From positions 2,852,001 to 2,916,000 of the forward strand of contig CAWAHF010000004.1 in NCBI GenBank assembly GCA_963781805.1: a stretch of 64,000 bases of DNA, read 5' to 3'. The DNA comes from JAFGPL01 sp963781805. Its GTDB lineage: Bacteria; Bacteroidota; Bacteroidia; Bacteroidales; UBA10428. The notes below the pieces were generated by a model. The model searched no databases, had not been told where the DNA came from, and saw nothing but the letters and a program-made list of their open reading frames with translations. Positions 37,459-45,356 of the stretch are shown piece by piece; position 1 is the first letter of the stretch, and the number at the start of each line of letters is the position of its first letter. The translations under genes and the position numbers were made by a program.

Positions 37459-39333
37459 ATGATCAAATCCACCAAACTTATTTTCTTATTTCTTATTTTT
37501 ATCTCTGCATCCGGCATAGCCCAGCAGTCAGATTATATTGAACAGAATTACACCAAAGCCGAATACTATATTCCCATGCGTGACGGGGTTAAGCTTTTCA
37601 CCTCTGTTTATACCCCAAGGGATACTTCTGCAGATTATCCTATTCTGATGATGAGAACACCGTATAGCGTAAGACCTTACGGTAAGGATACATTTCCAAC
37701 ATCGCTCGGCCCTTCAAAATATCTGATGGAAGAAAAATATATTTTTGTTTATCAGGATGTCAGGGGTAAGTTTATGTCTGAAGGAACCTTTCTAAACATG
37801 ACTCCTCATATTCCCGATAAAAAAACAAACAAAGACGTTGATAATAGCACCGATACCTATGATGCCGTAGACTGGTTGCTGAAAAACATCAGACATCATA
37901 ACGGTAATGTGGGTTTGTGGGGTATTTCTTATCCGGGGTTTTATGTTTCAACCGGCATCATCAATACCCATCCGGCAATTAAATGCGCCAGTCCACAGGC
38001 TCCGATTGCTGATTGGTTTATTGATGATGATGCACACCACAACGGGGCACTTGCTTTGACTATGAGCTTCAATTTTTTTGAAATTTTTGGTATTGTTCCC
38101 GGAAAACCCTACCAGGAATATGATACGCTTAAAAAATATCCAGTATCGGATGATTATAATTTTTTTCTTAATCTCGGCCCCCTAAATACCATTAACCAAA
38201 AATATTTTTATAACAAAGTGCCCTTTTGGGACAGTTTGGTAACCCACCCCAATTATGATCAGTTTTGGAAGAAACGCAACACATTGCCCAATCTGAAAAA
38301 TATTACTGCCGCTGTTATGACTACCGGAGGCTGGTTTGACGGAGAGGATCTTTACGGTACACTTAATACCTATAAATACATTGAAGAACAGAACCCCGGG
38401 ATATATAATATCCTTGAAATGGGCCCGTGGATTCATGGTGGTTGGGCACGAACAAAAGGCGATTCTATTGGACTTATATCATTCGAAGCTCAAACCTCGG
38501 ATTATTACCAGAAAGAAGTAGAATTAAAATTCTTCAATCACTTCCTCAAAAACAAAGGCGATCTTAATTTACCGGAAGCGCTTGTATTCGAAACCGGAAG
38601 CAACACGTGGAAAAAATATGATTCCTGGCCGCCCTCTCTTTCACATTTCGAAACACTGTATATAAATGAGGGAAATCAGCTTACATTCACCAAACCATCC
38701 TCAACCGGTTTTAAGTTTGACGAATATATCAGTGATCCAAACAAACCTGTACCCTATACTTCTGTATTCTATGATGCAAAAGTTTTTTACAATAAGGAAT
38801 ATATGGTCGAAGATCAGCGATTCGCTTCTTGCAGACCGGATGTGCTGACCTATCAGACCGACAAATTGCAGGATGATTTAACCATAACCGGAAAGGTTCA
38901 GGCAGATTTGTATGTTTCCACTACAGGAGCGGATGCAGATTGGGTGGTGAAAATTATAGACGTTTTTCCGGATACAATTATCATGGAACGACCTAAAAAA
39001 GCTTTCACAGAAATGGCTGGTTATCAAATGCTGGTAAGGGGAGATATTTTCAGAGGTAAATACAGAAACAGTTACGAAAATCCTGAACCATTTACTTCGC
39101 GCAAGATCGAACGAATATCCATCGATCTTCAGGATATCAATCACACATTTCTGAAAGGACACCGCATAATGATTCAGGTTCAGAGCAGCTGGTTTCCGTT
39201 ATTCGACAGAAATCCTCAAAAGTTTATGGATATTTTCGAAGCCGGACAAAAGGATTTTCAATCGGCTGTTCAACGGATTTATCATTCTGCCAGTTATCCT
39301 TCGTGTATCATTTTCAGGGTGGTGGATAACTAA
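37459..39333 (+). CDS. CocE/NonD-family hydrolase (secreted X-Pro dipeptidyl-peptidase S15 type)
   Basis: The 624-residue protein has a signal peptide (KLIFLFLIFISASGIAQQ) and an alpha/beta-hydrolase core of the S15/CocE family. Features are MRDGVKLFTSVYTPRD, the oxyanion strand PILMMRTPYSVRPY, the nucleophile Ser in GLWGISYPGFYVS (about 157) and the GGWFDGEDLYG region (Asp). IHGGWAR carries the catalytic His region. A C-terminal jelly-roll domain (DLTITGKVQADLYVSTTGADADWVVKIID) is typical. Known relatives cleave acyl bonds such as in glutaryl-7-ACA, cocaine esters or X-Pro peptides; the substrate here is unknown. Confidence 0.9.
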   Translation: MIKSTKLIFLFLIFISASGIAQQSDYIEQNYTKAEYYIPMRDGVKLFTSVYTPRDTSADYPILMMRTPYSVRPYGKDTFPTSLGPSKYLMEEKYIFVYQDVRGKFMSEGTFLNMTPHIPDKKTNKDVDNSTDTYDAVDWLLKNIRHHNGNVGLWGISYPGFYVSTGIINTHPAIKCASPQAPIADWFIDDDAHHNGALALTMSFNFFEIFGIVPGKPYQEYDTLKKYPVSDDYNFFLNLGPLNTINQKYFYNKVPFWDSLVTHPNYDQFWKKRNTLPNLKNITAAVMTTGGWFDGEDLYGTLNTYKYIEEQNPGIYNILEMGPWIHGGWARTKGDSIGLISFEAQTSDYYQKEVELKFFNHFLKNKGDLNLPEALVFETGSNTWKKYDSWPPSLSHFETLYINEGNQLTFTKPSSTGFKFDEYISDPNKPVPYTSVFYDAKVFYNKEYMVEDQRFASCRPDVLTYQTDKLQDDLTITGKVQADLYVSTTGADADWVVKIIDVFPDTIIMERPKKAFTEMAGYQMLVRGDIFRGKYRNSYENPEPFTSRKIERISIDLQDINHTFLKGHRIMIQVQSSWFPLFDRNPQKFMDIFEAGQKDFQSAVQRIYHSASYPSCIIFRVVDN

Positions 39334-39417
39334 ATATAATCTGAATAGTTGGCTTTCATCCGGTTGATGTATCTAATCTCATCTTGAACCAGTCATAGGT
39401 TTATACCCTATGTATTC

Positions 39418-39488
39418 AGAGATGCCGAATCAAGTTCGGCATGACATTGAGGAATTAACAGTCCTCCTGAACTTGTTTCAGGATCTCA
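39418..39488. repeat. Left direct repeat of the GIY-YIG cassette (contains ATGCCGAA palindrome)
   Basis: About 71 bases are almost identical to 40258-40328 (three differences by my count). The unit starts with the palindrome ATGCCGAA-TCAAG-TTCGGCAT (39422-39442) and ends in the CCTGAACTTGTTTCAGG palindrome that also opens the 50-bp array. Because both copies have the same orientation they bracket the array and the nuclease gene. Confidence 0.85.
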
Positions 39489-39805
39489 TCATGAAGGCTC
39501 AAATCGCACAGTCATCCTGAACCTGATTCAGGATCACATCATGAACGCTCAGATCGCACTGTCATCCTGAACTTGATTCAGGATCTCATCATGAAGGCTC
39601 AGATCGCACAGTCATCCTGAACCTGATTCAGGATTTCATCATAATTGGTCATATTGCACAGTCATCCTAAACCTGATTCAGGATCTCATCATGAACGCTC
39701 AGATCGCACTGTCATCCTGAACTTGATTCAGGATCTCATCATGAACGCTCAGATCGCACAGTCATCCTGAACCTGATTCAGGATCACATCATTTACGGTC
39801 AGACC
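39461..39805. repeat. Tandem array of seven 50-bp palindrome-bearing units
   Basis: Units begin at 39461, 39511, 39561, 39611, 39661, 39711 and 39761, exactly 50 bases apart; the last decays after about 32 bases. Each opens with GTCATCCTGAA-(C)(C/T)TGAT-TTCAGGAT(C/T), an 8-bp stem (ATCCTGAA/TTCAGGAT), followed by a conserved tail of the form TCATCATGAACGCTCAGATCGCAC. Because the tails are also repeated, this is not CRISPR. No ORF uses the array. Confidence 0.92.
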
Positions 39806-39807
39806 AG

Positions 39808-40173
39808 CTATTCCTCTTCAGGATCTTCAATAATATCTTTTTTCTCTTCTAAAAATGCCTCTCTAAATCCTAATATTTCTTCAACAGTAAACCAATCAGC
39901 AGCTAAATTCTTTAGTTCCGGATTTAATTCAATTATTAGATCAATTTTCCATTTACGATGCCAGTTTTTTAGTTGTTTTTCTCTAACGATGGCGTCTCGA
40001 ATATTTTGAAATTCTTCAAAATACAATAAATCATTAAGCAAATATTTTGAAGTAAACTGTGAACCAACTCCTGCTTTGTGCTCCAGAACCCTTCTTTCCA
40101 GATCATTCGTAACACCAATATATAAAGTAGTTCTGCGTTTATTCGACATTATGTAAACATATCCAATTTTCAT
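39808..40173 (-). CDS. Small GIY-YIG nuclease
   Basis: The 121-residue protein has the GIY-YIG fold: GYVYIM at residues 4-9, TLYIGVTNDLERRVLEHKAG with the conserved Arg and His region, and IREKQLKNWHRKWKIDLI with the family Glu-x-x-x-Lys pattern. Standalone GIY-YIG proteins of this type are short (about 85-100 residues); this one has a tail FREAFLEEKKDIIEDPEEE. The final codons (GATCCTGAAGAGGAA) begin like the neighbouring palindrome (GATCCTGAATC), as if the gene ended in a repeat. It sits inside the direct-repeat-bounded block beside the palindrome array. No DNA target can be assigned. Confidence 0.9.
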   Translation of the reverse strand: MKIGYVYIMSNKRRTTLYIGVTNDLERRVLEHKAGVGSQFTSKYLLNDLLYFEEFQNIRDAIVREKQLKNWHRKWKIDLIIELNPELKNLAADWFTVEEILGFREAFLEEKKDIIEDPEEE

Positions 40174-40257
40174 GCATTCTGAATATGATTATTGACTAAT
40201 TTAAATTAATTGAGTCCTAATATACAAAATCTTTGATGGTTTTAGCATTAAATAGTT

Positions 40258-40328
40258 AGAGATGCCGAATCAAGTTCGGCATGACATTGAGGAATTAATC
40301 GTCATCCTGAACTTGTTTCAGGATCTCA
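40258..40328. repeat. Right direct repeat of the GIY-YIG cassette
   Basis: Same sequence and orientation as 39418-39488, with palindromes ATGCCGAA/TTCGGCAT (40262-40282) and ATCCTGAA/TTCAGGAT (40304-40324). It lies upstream of the nuclease gene. Confidence 0.85.
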
Positions 40329-40416
40329 AATGAACAAATAAAGCATCCCACAAACAAGGTTTGGGAAAATTCATTAAGTAAAATCTACAGGGAAGTGAAT
40401 TTGACTGTTTCCATGT

Positions 40417-41955
40417 TCACCCTGTCCAACTCTCCCTGTCCAAACTCCGGTATTGAATGGCTTCCGCCACATGGTAGGGTTGAATATCTGCTGATGAGTC
40501 CAGATCGGCAACGGTTCTTGAAACTTTTAATATGCGATCATAAGCCCGTGCTGATAATCCCAGCTTTTCCATGGCATTTTTTAACAAAGATGTACTTTCA
40601 CCCGTCAGAACACAAAATTCATTTATCAACGCCGGTGTCATCTGTGAATTGGAATGAATGCCATCATTATTTTTATACCTTTCATTCTGTATTTTTCGTG
40701 CCTGTATCACACGGTATCTCACTTCCTCGCTGGTTTCAGACTTTCGCTGTTCCGAGAGTTTATCGAAAGGAACCGGTACCACCTCAATATGAATATCTAT
40801 CCGATCCATCAGCGGGCCGGAAATCCTGTTGAGGTATTTCTGTACAATACCCGAACCGCAAACACACTCCTTCTCAGGGTGGTTATAAAATCCGCATGGA
40901 CATGGATTCATGGATGCCACCAGCATAAAACTGGCCGGAAACTCAACCGATAATTTTGATCTTGATATCGTAATTTTCCGATCTTCCAGGGGTTGCCGCA
41001 TGACCTCCAATACGGTTCTCTTAAATTCGGGCAATTCATCGAGAAACAGCACACCGTTATGGGCCAGTGAAATTTCTCCGGGTTGGGGAAATGATCCTCC
41101 ACCTACCAGCGCCACATCCGAAATGGTATGATGTGGGGAACGAAACGGCCTGGTGGTTAGCAACGAGGTATCTTTTGATATTTTGCCTACAACCGAATGA
41201 ATTTTTGTAGTTTCAAGCGCTTCGTGCAGAGACAATGGAGGCAAAATGGTAGAAAGCCGTTTAGCCAGCATTGTCTTCCCTGCACCAGGCGGACCGATCA
41301 TAATTATATTATGTCCCCCGCTTGCCGCTATCTCCAACGCCCGTTTAACATTTTCCTGACCTTTTACATCGGCAAAATCCACATCATAATCGTTGATATT
41401 GGTAAAGAATTCGTTACGTGTATCTACAATGGTTGGCTCCAGTGAAATTTCTCCATTCAGAAACCCGATCACCTCTTTGATATTATCTACACCGTAAACA
41501 TCCAGATCGCTTACCACCCCAGCTTCACGTGCATTGAATTTCGGTAGGATAAATCCTTTGAATCCTTTTTTGCGGGCTTCTATAGCAATGGGTAACACTC
41601 CTTTGACGGGTAAAATACTGCCATCCAGAGAAAGTTCGCCCATTATGACATACTGTTCCAAATGATCAATGGCAATTTCTTCACCTGCAGCCAGAATTCC
41701 AATGGCAAGCGGCAAATCGTATGCCGAACCTTCTTTCCGGATATCTGCGGGAGCCATATTGATAATGAGTTTCTTGCCCGGCATTTTGTACCCGTTATTT
41801 CTAAGCGCAGCTTCAATTCGTTGCTGGCTCTCCTTCACTGCATTGTCGGGCAACCCCACAAGGAAAAACTTAAATCCCTGCGAGGCGCTGACCTCAATGG
41901 TTATGATGGTGGCATTTATTCCATAAACGGCGCTTCCGTATGTTTTAACTAACAT
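40417..41955 (-). CDS. YifB/ComM-family AAA+ ATPase (Mg-chelatase-like)
   Basis: The 512-residue protein has an N-terminal ChlI-like domain (MLVKTYGSAVYGINATII, GLPDNAVKESQQRI), a central AAA+ domain with Walker A GPPGAGKTMLAKRL (about 220-233) and Walker B VLFLDELPEF, the sensor region ASMNPCPCGFY, and the C-terminal Mg-chelatase ChlI domain (RAYDRILKVSRTVADLDSS). Family members such as ComM aid branch migration during natural transformation; in other bacteria they are uncharacterised. A cysteine pair around CPCGFYNHPEKECVCG may form a metal-binding knuckle, as seen across the family. Confidence 0.95.
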   Translation of the reverse strand: MLVKTYGSAVYGINATIITIEVSASQGFKFFLVGLPDNAVKESQQRIEAALRNNGYKMPGKKLIINMAPADIRKEGSAYDLPLAIGILAAGEEIAIDHLEQYVIMGELSLDGSILPVKGVLPIAIEARKKGFKGFILPKFNAREAGVVSDLDVYGVDNIKEVIGFLNGEISLEPTIVDTRNEFFTNINDYDVDFADVKGQENVKRALEIAASGGHNIIMIGPPGAGKTMLAKRLSTILPPLSLHEALETTKIHSVVGKISKDTSLLTTRPFRSPHHTISDVALVGGGSFPQPGEISLAHNGVLFLDELPEFKRTVLEVMRQPLEDRKITISRSKLSVEFPASFMLVASMNPCPCGFYNHPEKECVCGSGIVQKYLNRISGPLMDRIDIHIEVVPVPFDKLSEQRKSETSEEVRYRVIQARKIQNERYKNNDGIHSNSQMTPALINEFCVLTGESTSLLKNAMEKLGLSARAYDRILKVSRTVADLDSSADIQPYHVAEAIQYRSLDRESWTG

Positions 41956-42043
41956 AAACGAACCAGATGTATTGTTCTTAAATTGGCATACAATTTAAGA
42001 AAAAATAAATTGATTGGTGGTTTAAGTATTAAATTTTTATCCC

Positions 42044-42201
42044 AGCTCTTCCGGATTTGTAATCCGGAAGACATATTATTGGATTTGAAATCCAAAGAAA
42101 AAATATACTCAATCAAAAAATAAAGAATTGGATTATCAATCCTGTCAATGTTTGCTTTCGGATTACAAACCTGCCAGGCCGGCAGACTGGTCAGAAAGAG
42201 C
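42044..42201. repeat. Four-hairpin repeat element, copy 1 (partly decayed)
   Basis: Starts at AGCTCTT and ends at AAGAGCG, an inverted end pair. Inside are CCGGATT-TGT-AATCCGG (42051-42067), TTGGATT-TGA-AATCCAA (42079-42095), GGATT-ATC-AATCC (42130-42142) and a degraded CGGATTACAAACC near 42160. The 3' part also carries CCTGCCAGGCCGGCAG. It matches copy 2 at 42934-43062 closely. Confidence 0.8.
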
Positions 42202-42222
42202 GTAGAACGCTACCTAAAAAAA

Positions 42223-42708
42223 TTAATTAAATACAATCTTTTTAAAATTTAAAACTTGATTATCGGTACCAGCTTCTCTGATGAAACTTATGGTTTGATT
42301 TCTCAGAGTTGAATTTGTTAAAACATCAAAATAATCAATTTTAATATTTGCCAATCTTACATATTCAACCTGAACAGTTACGTTTGTTTTTGTCTTTACT
42401 GAAAGTTGAGCATTCATTAGTTCAAAGGGACCATTATCGCCATTACGTTGAGAAACAATCTTTTCAAAACTCAACACCTCAATTTCAGAAATACTTGAAA
42501 ATGGAAGTTTTTTTATCGCACCCAGGTGAAATACTACTACAACGCCAAAATCTGGTTCAGCATTATTACATGTCCCATCAAATTCAGTAATATTCGAAAA
42601 TTTTAAGGTTTCACCATTTGTAAAGAAAATAGTTCCAGACACACCTTGTCCAAAAATTAAAACCCATTGCAAGGTTGACAGCAGGAAAATAAAAGTTATT
42701 TTTTTCAT
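42223..42708 (-). CDS. Secreted protein of unknown function between two repeat elements
   Basis: The 161-residue product has an N-terminal signal peptide (KKITFIFLLSTLQWVLIFGQ) and then a mainly beta region. Its core carries FFTNGETLKFSNITEFDG and VVFHLGAIKKLPFSSISEIEVLSFE, and TNVTVQVEYVRLANIKIDYFDV follows. It could be a small periplasmic or surface domain. I recognise no family. It is the only gene between the two four-hairpin elements, in a region otherwise without genes. Confidence 0.6.
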   Translation of the reverse strand: MKKITFIFLLSTLQWVLIFGQGVSGTIFFTNGETLKFSNITEFDGTCNNAEPDFGVVVVFHLGAIKKLPFSSISEIEVLSFEKIVSQRNGDNGPFELMNAQLSVKTKTNVTVQVEYVRLANIKIDYFDVLTNSTLRNQTISFIREAGTDNQVLNFKKIVFN

Positions 42709-42850
42709 AAACAGAGGTTTTAATATAAGTAACTAATTACTTTATAAAGATACACCAGCAAATTTTAAAAGCCAAAAAAATTATAATTTCCCCTAATCGC
42801 GCGCGTTTAGCGATAGCATAACGCGTGCTTTCTACCTTAATTTTATTATT

Positions 42851-42917
42851 ATTAGTCCTTTCATTCAGCAATAATTTCCAACAAATTTGAACCAATGGTT
42901 TTCAGCATTTATGATAT
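42851..42917. repeat. Dispersed 67-bp repeat, copy A
   Basis: About 58 of 67 bases match 51626-51692 without gaps by hand alignment. It starts ATTAGTCCTTTCATTC and ends near TTTCAGCATTTATGATAT. It lies 17 bases before the second four-hairpin element. No hairpin or ORF inside. Confidence 0.7.
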
Positions 42918-42933
42918 GTGGCACGCGCTATCC

Positions 42934-43062
42934 AGCTCTTCCGGATTTGCAATCCGGGAGATATAATATTGGATTTGAAATCCAAACACATCCATATCAA
43001 ACAAAATATTGGATTATAAATCCTGCTTATTCTTACTTTCGGATTGCAAATCCGAAAGAGCG
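42934..43062. repeat. Four-hairpin repeat element, copy 2 (intact)
   Basis: Four small palindromes follow one another: CCGGATT-TGC-AATCCGG (42941-42957), TTGGATT-TGA-AATCCAA (42969-42985), GGATT-ATA-AATCC (43011-43023) and TTTCGGATT-GCA-AATCCGAAA (43037-43057). The ends AGCTCTTCCGG and CCGAAAGAGC form an inverted pair, so the whole can also fold as one long hairpin. Such GGATTTGAAATCC-type units resemble REP-like elements; no transposase is nearby. Confidence 0.82.
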
Positions 43063-43179
43063 GGGTAAACCTGCAGTTCTTATTACCCCAAGTTACGCTG
43101 TCGCTAAACTTTTAGTAGAGGGGTAATCTGACTGGCCAAATGTGGTTTAGATGTCCGGCTTTTGCAATTACTGAAATAT

Positions 43180-43731
43180 TTAATGTTTATAGCTAAAAAT
43201 GTAAAATATACCCAATTGAAATCCCCTGTTGGTTGAAATTACATCACTATTTTTATTTATATTGCTTAACCCAAGATTGTACCTTGCATCAATACCAAAA
43301 CCCGTTGGTGGATGTACATAGCTCGCACCAATGCTTATACCAATGTCTATGGGATTTAAATTATCTTTATTGTCTGCGCTAATCAGAAAACCGACCTGTG
43401 GGCCAGCCTGCAATCTGAATCCATTGTCGAACATATATTGAAACAGTACAGGTACATTAATATAATCCAGACTATAATTTTTTGTGCCCTGGGTGGAATA
43501 TACTATTTCCGGCTGAATTGCAAGATGCCTGTCCCCATGGATATGACCAAGTAAGCCAAAATGAAATCCTGTTTTTGAGTCATACTCGGTATTGTTGTCA
43601 TTATGGACATTGTATACATTTAGCCCACCTTTAATTCCAATGTTTACGTGTCCTGCAGGTGTATTGCCGTGTTGTGCACTAGCAACGCCTGTAATCAAAA
43701 TTGCTGTCACTAATCCGATTAAAAATTTCAT
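43180..43731 (-). CDS. Outer-membrane beta-barrel protein, PorT-like
   Basis: The 183-residue protein has a signal peptide (FLIGLVTAILITGVASAQ) and then the PorT-family pattern: NIGIKGGLNVYNV, KTGFHFGLLGHIHGDRHLAIQPEIVYSTQGTK, YINVPVLFQYMFDNGFRLQAGPQVGFL and closing strands ending in GIFYIF. This fits the Outer membrane protein beta-barrel (OMP_b-brl_2) family. Histidine-rich loops after the signal peptide are a local feature. Function unknown. Upstream (43732-44302) there is no gene to co-transcribe it. Confidence 0.82.
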   Translation of the reverse strand: MKFLIGLVTAILITGVASAQHGNTPAGHVNIGIKGGLNVYNVHNDNNTEYDSKTGFHFGLLGHIHGDRHLAIQPEIVYSTQGTKNYSLDYINVPVLFQYMFDNGFRLQAGPQVGFLISADNKDNLNPIDIGISIGASYVHPPTGFGIDARYNLGLSNINKNSDVISTNRGFQLGIFYIFSYKH

Positions 43732-44302
43732 AGTCTTTTTTTTAAGTTAATAATACTTTTCGCTGTCCCTTTTTCTATAAGGAACTCTATAATTGCTAAT
43801 AAAGGTGCGGAATAGTTTTTGATGGAATGTTACACAATATTGAAAATAAGTTACATAATTCACATGCACATATTAGAAAAGAATTAAATTATTTGTTTGA
43901 CTATAGTCATAAACTATATATATTATACTAATGTTATGTCCTCCTGAAGCAGTCATTTACCATTGCAGTTATATAACGTTTACTACATTAAAATTCCGGT
44001 AAAGAACGTAGTTAAAGATTCTGACAAGCAAATAGGGGAAGCGGGTTAGAATATCCTCTAATTAGTGTCTCAAAGAAAACTATTAATATTTGAATTCTAT
44101 TTGAATTTCGAACAAGAAACATCGATTTTAGAATATTGAAGTTCAACTAATTCATAGATCATCAATCGTTAATCCCTGCCTGCGGCAGCTCAGGCAGCAA
44201 TGTTCAATATTCAAAAAAATATTATGTTTTCATAAAGTCACAAAATGGTGTCTGTCCATAAAGTGAAACCTGAACTGGTTGAGAACTTAATAGAAAAACA
44301 AA
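43732..44302. other. Gene-free interval with a solo MITE-end copy
   Basis: Of 571 bases, only 44059-44081 (TAATTAGTGTCTCAAAGAAAACT) stands out; it matches the terminal repeat of the element at 51453-51629 at 21 of 23 bases. CTGCCTGCGGCAGCTCAGGCAG near 44177 is a short imperfect palindrome. No ORF. Confidence 0.55.
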
Positions 44303-45274
44303 TTAATAGCCGTAAGGGTTTTGAAAGACCAGGCTGTCAGAAAAACTGCTGTAACCGCCAAAAATCCCAAGCCCGTTTGAAATATTTGAGTATACCTGTA
44401 CGGGTTCGCTAAAAGGATTTCCATCGGCCTGATTGTATTGTGCCAGCGATTGCATGTACAGGTAATAACTTTGGGAAAGGGAACTCACACAGAAATAATA
44501 AGTTCCATTAAAGATGCCATAATTGTCTATGTTTATCCTTACCGAAAACTTCTTTCCATCCAGAAGGTTGTCCGAGAAAAAGGCAGCAGTTCCCATAAAA
44601 TCATCTGAATTCGGATCAAGTATAAAAGGATTCAGATAGCCGCCAAACCTGTAGAATTCAAATATCCGGTCATCAGAACTGAATTCAACCGATTCAATAA
44701 GATCGACAGAATCTGTTTGGTCGTAATAATTCATAAACTTTCTGTAAACCTTTAAACCATAATAATTCTGAACGCCCGAGGGGTCATCAATGGTAATTAT
44801 ACAGGCCAATGAATTTATGTAAGAATACATTGAACCCTGACTGGTAATCAGAAGAGTGTCGAGTGAAGTAATCCTCACCGATTCCGGAATCGTGCATACT
44901 GCGCTTAGTTCCGGTTCATTTTCGATGGATGCAACAATTTTATATTCCTTGCCTGGTTTTACTTTGGTTGAAAATGACGAGTAAAAGCCCACCGACTGGT
45001 AAGTAAGCGTCTCAATAAAAACATTGTCTTCGTATAAACTTACCTGTGCATTACTGATGTATGGGATGCTGGATGTGTCAAGCACGTTTTTACTTCGGCT
45101 TAGATTAACTTTTACAAGGCTATCGGTATTCACAACGCTGTTCATCACTACAAAAAGCTCATCATCCGGAATATGAAAATCAATTGGTCTCTCACAAGAC
45201 AAAAAACTAAATACTGCGACCAATGTTAATAACATCTTAAACAGGTAAATCAATGGCGAAAATTGAATTTTCAT
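44303..45274 (-). CDS. DUF4249 lipoprotein, partner of TonB receptor B
   Basis: I start at the ATG at 45274, which gives a clear lipoprotein signal (LLTLVAVFSFLSCERP, lipobox LSC); an earlier in-frame ATG adds 21 residues that spoil the signal. The 323-residue protein has the DUF4249 look: DFHIPDDELFVVMNSVVNTDSLVKV, VSLYEDNVFIETL, a mid barrel-like region, and the terminal YFCVSSLSQSYYLYMQSLAQYNQ...NPFSEPVQVYSNISNGLGIFGGYS, shared with the second copy at 47827. It is 20 bases after the receptor gene. DUF4249 proteins probably cap the receptor, like SusD. Confidence 0.88.
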   Translation of the reverse strand: MKIQFSPLIYLFKMLLTLVAVFSFLSCERPIDFHIPDDELFVVMNSVVNTDSLVKVNLSRSKNVLDTSSIPYISNAQVSLYEDNVFIETLTYQSVGFYSSFSTKVKPGKEYKIVASIENEPELSAVCTIPESVRITSLDTLLITSQGSMYSYINSLACIITIDDPSGVQNYYGLKVYRKFMNYYDQTDSVDLIESVEFSSDDRIFEFYRFGGYLNPFILDPNSDDFMGTAAFFSDNLLDGKKFSVRINIDNYGIFNGTYYFCVSSLSQSYYLYMQSLAQYNQADGNPFSEPVQVYSNISNGLGIFGGYSSFSDSLVFQNPYGY

Positions 45275-45356
45275 TTTGGAAATTAAGCCGATCAAAAAGA
45301 AATGGAAACCGTTTATTTTATTTTCGTCAGGGAGCATATTTTTATTTTAGTAACCG

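Larger units (their letters stand above)
42709..43179. other. Gene-free interval with repeats
   Basis: These 471 bases hold the 67-bp repeat and four-hairpin copy 2, an alternating CGCGCGCG-like stretch near 42798, and no supported ORF. Confidence 0.6.

Noticed and set aside
39461..39805. Possible CRISPR array (regular 50-bp repeats)
   Set aside because: The whole 50-base unit repeats; there are no variable spacers, and no cas genes are near. It is a tandem palindromic repeat array.
45274..45337. Earlier ATG for the DUF4249 lipoprotein at 45337
   Set aside because: The added residues (MLPDENK...) disrupt an otherwise clean lipoprotein signal starting at 45274.
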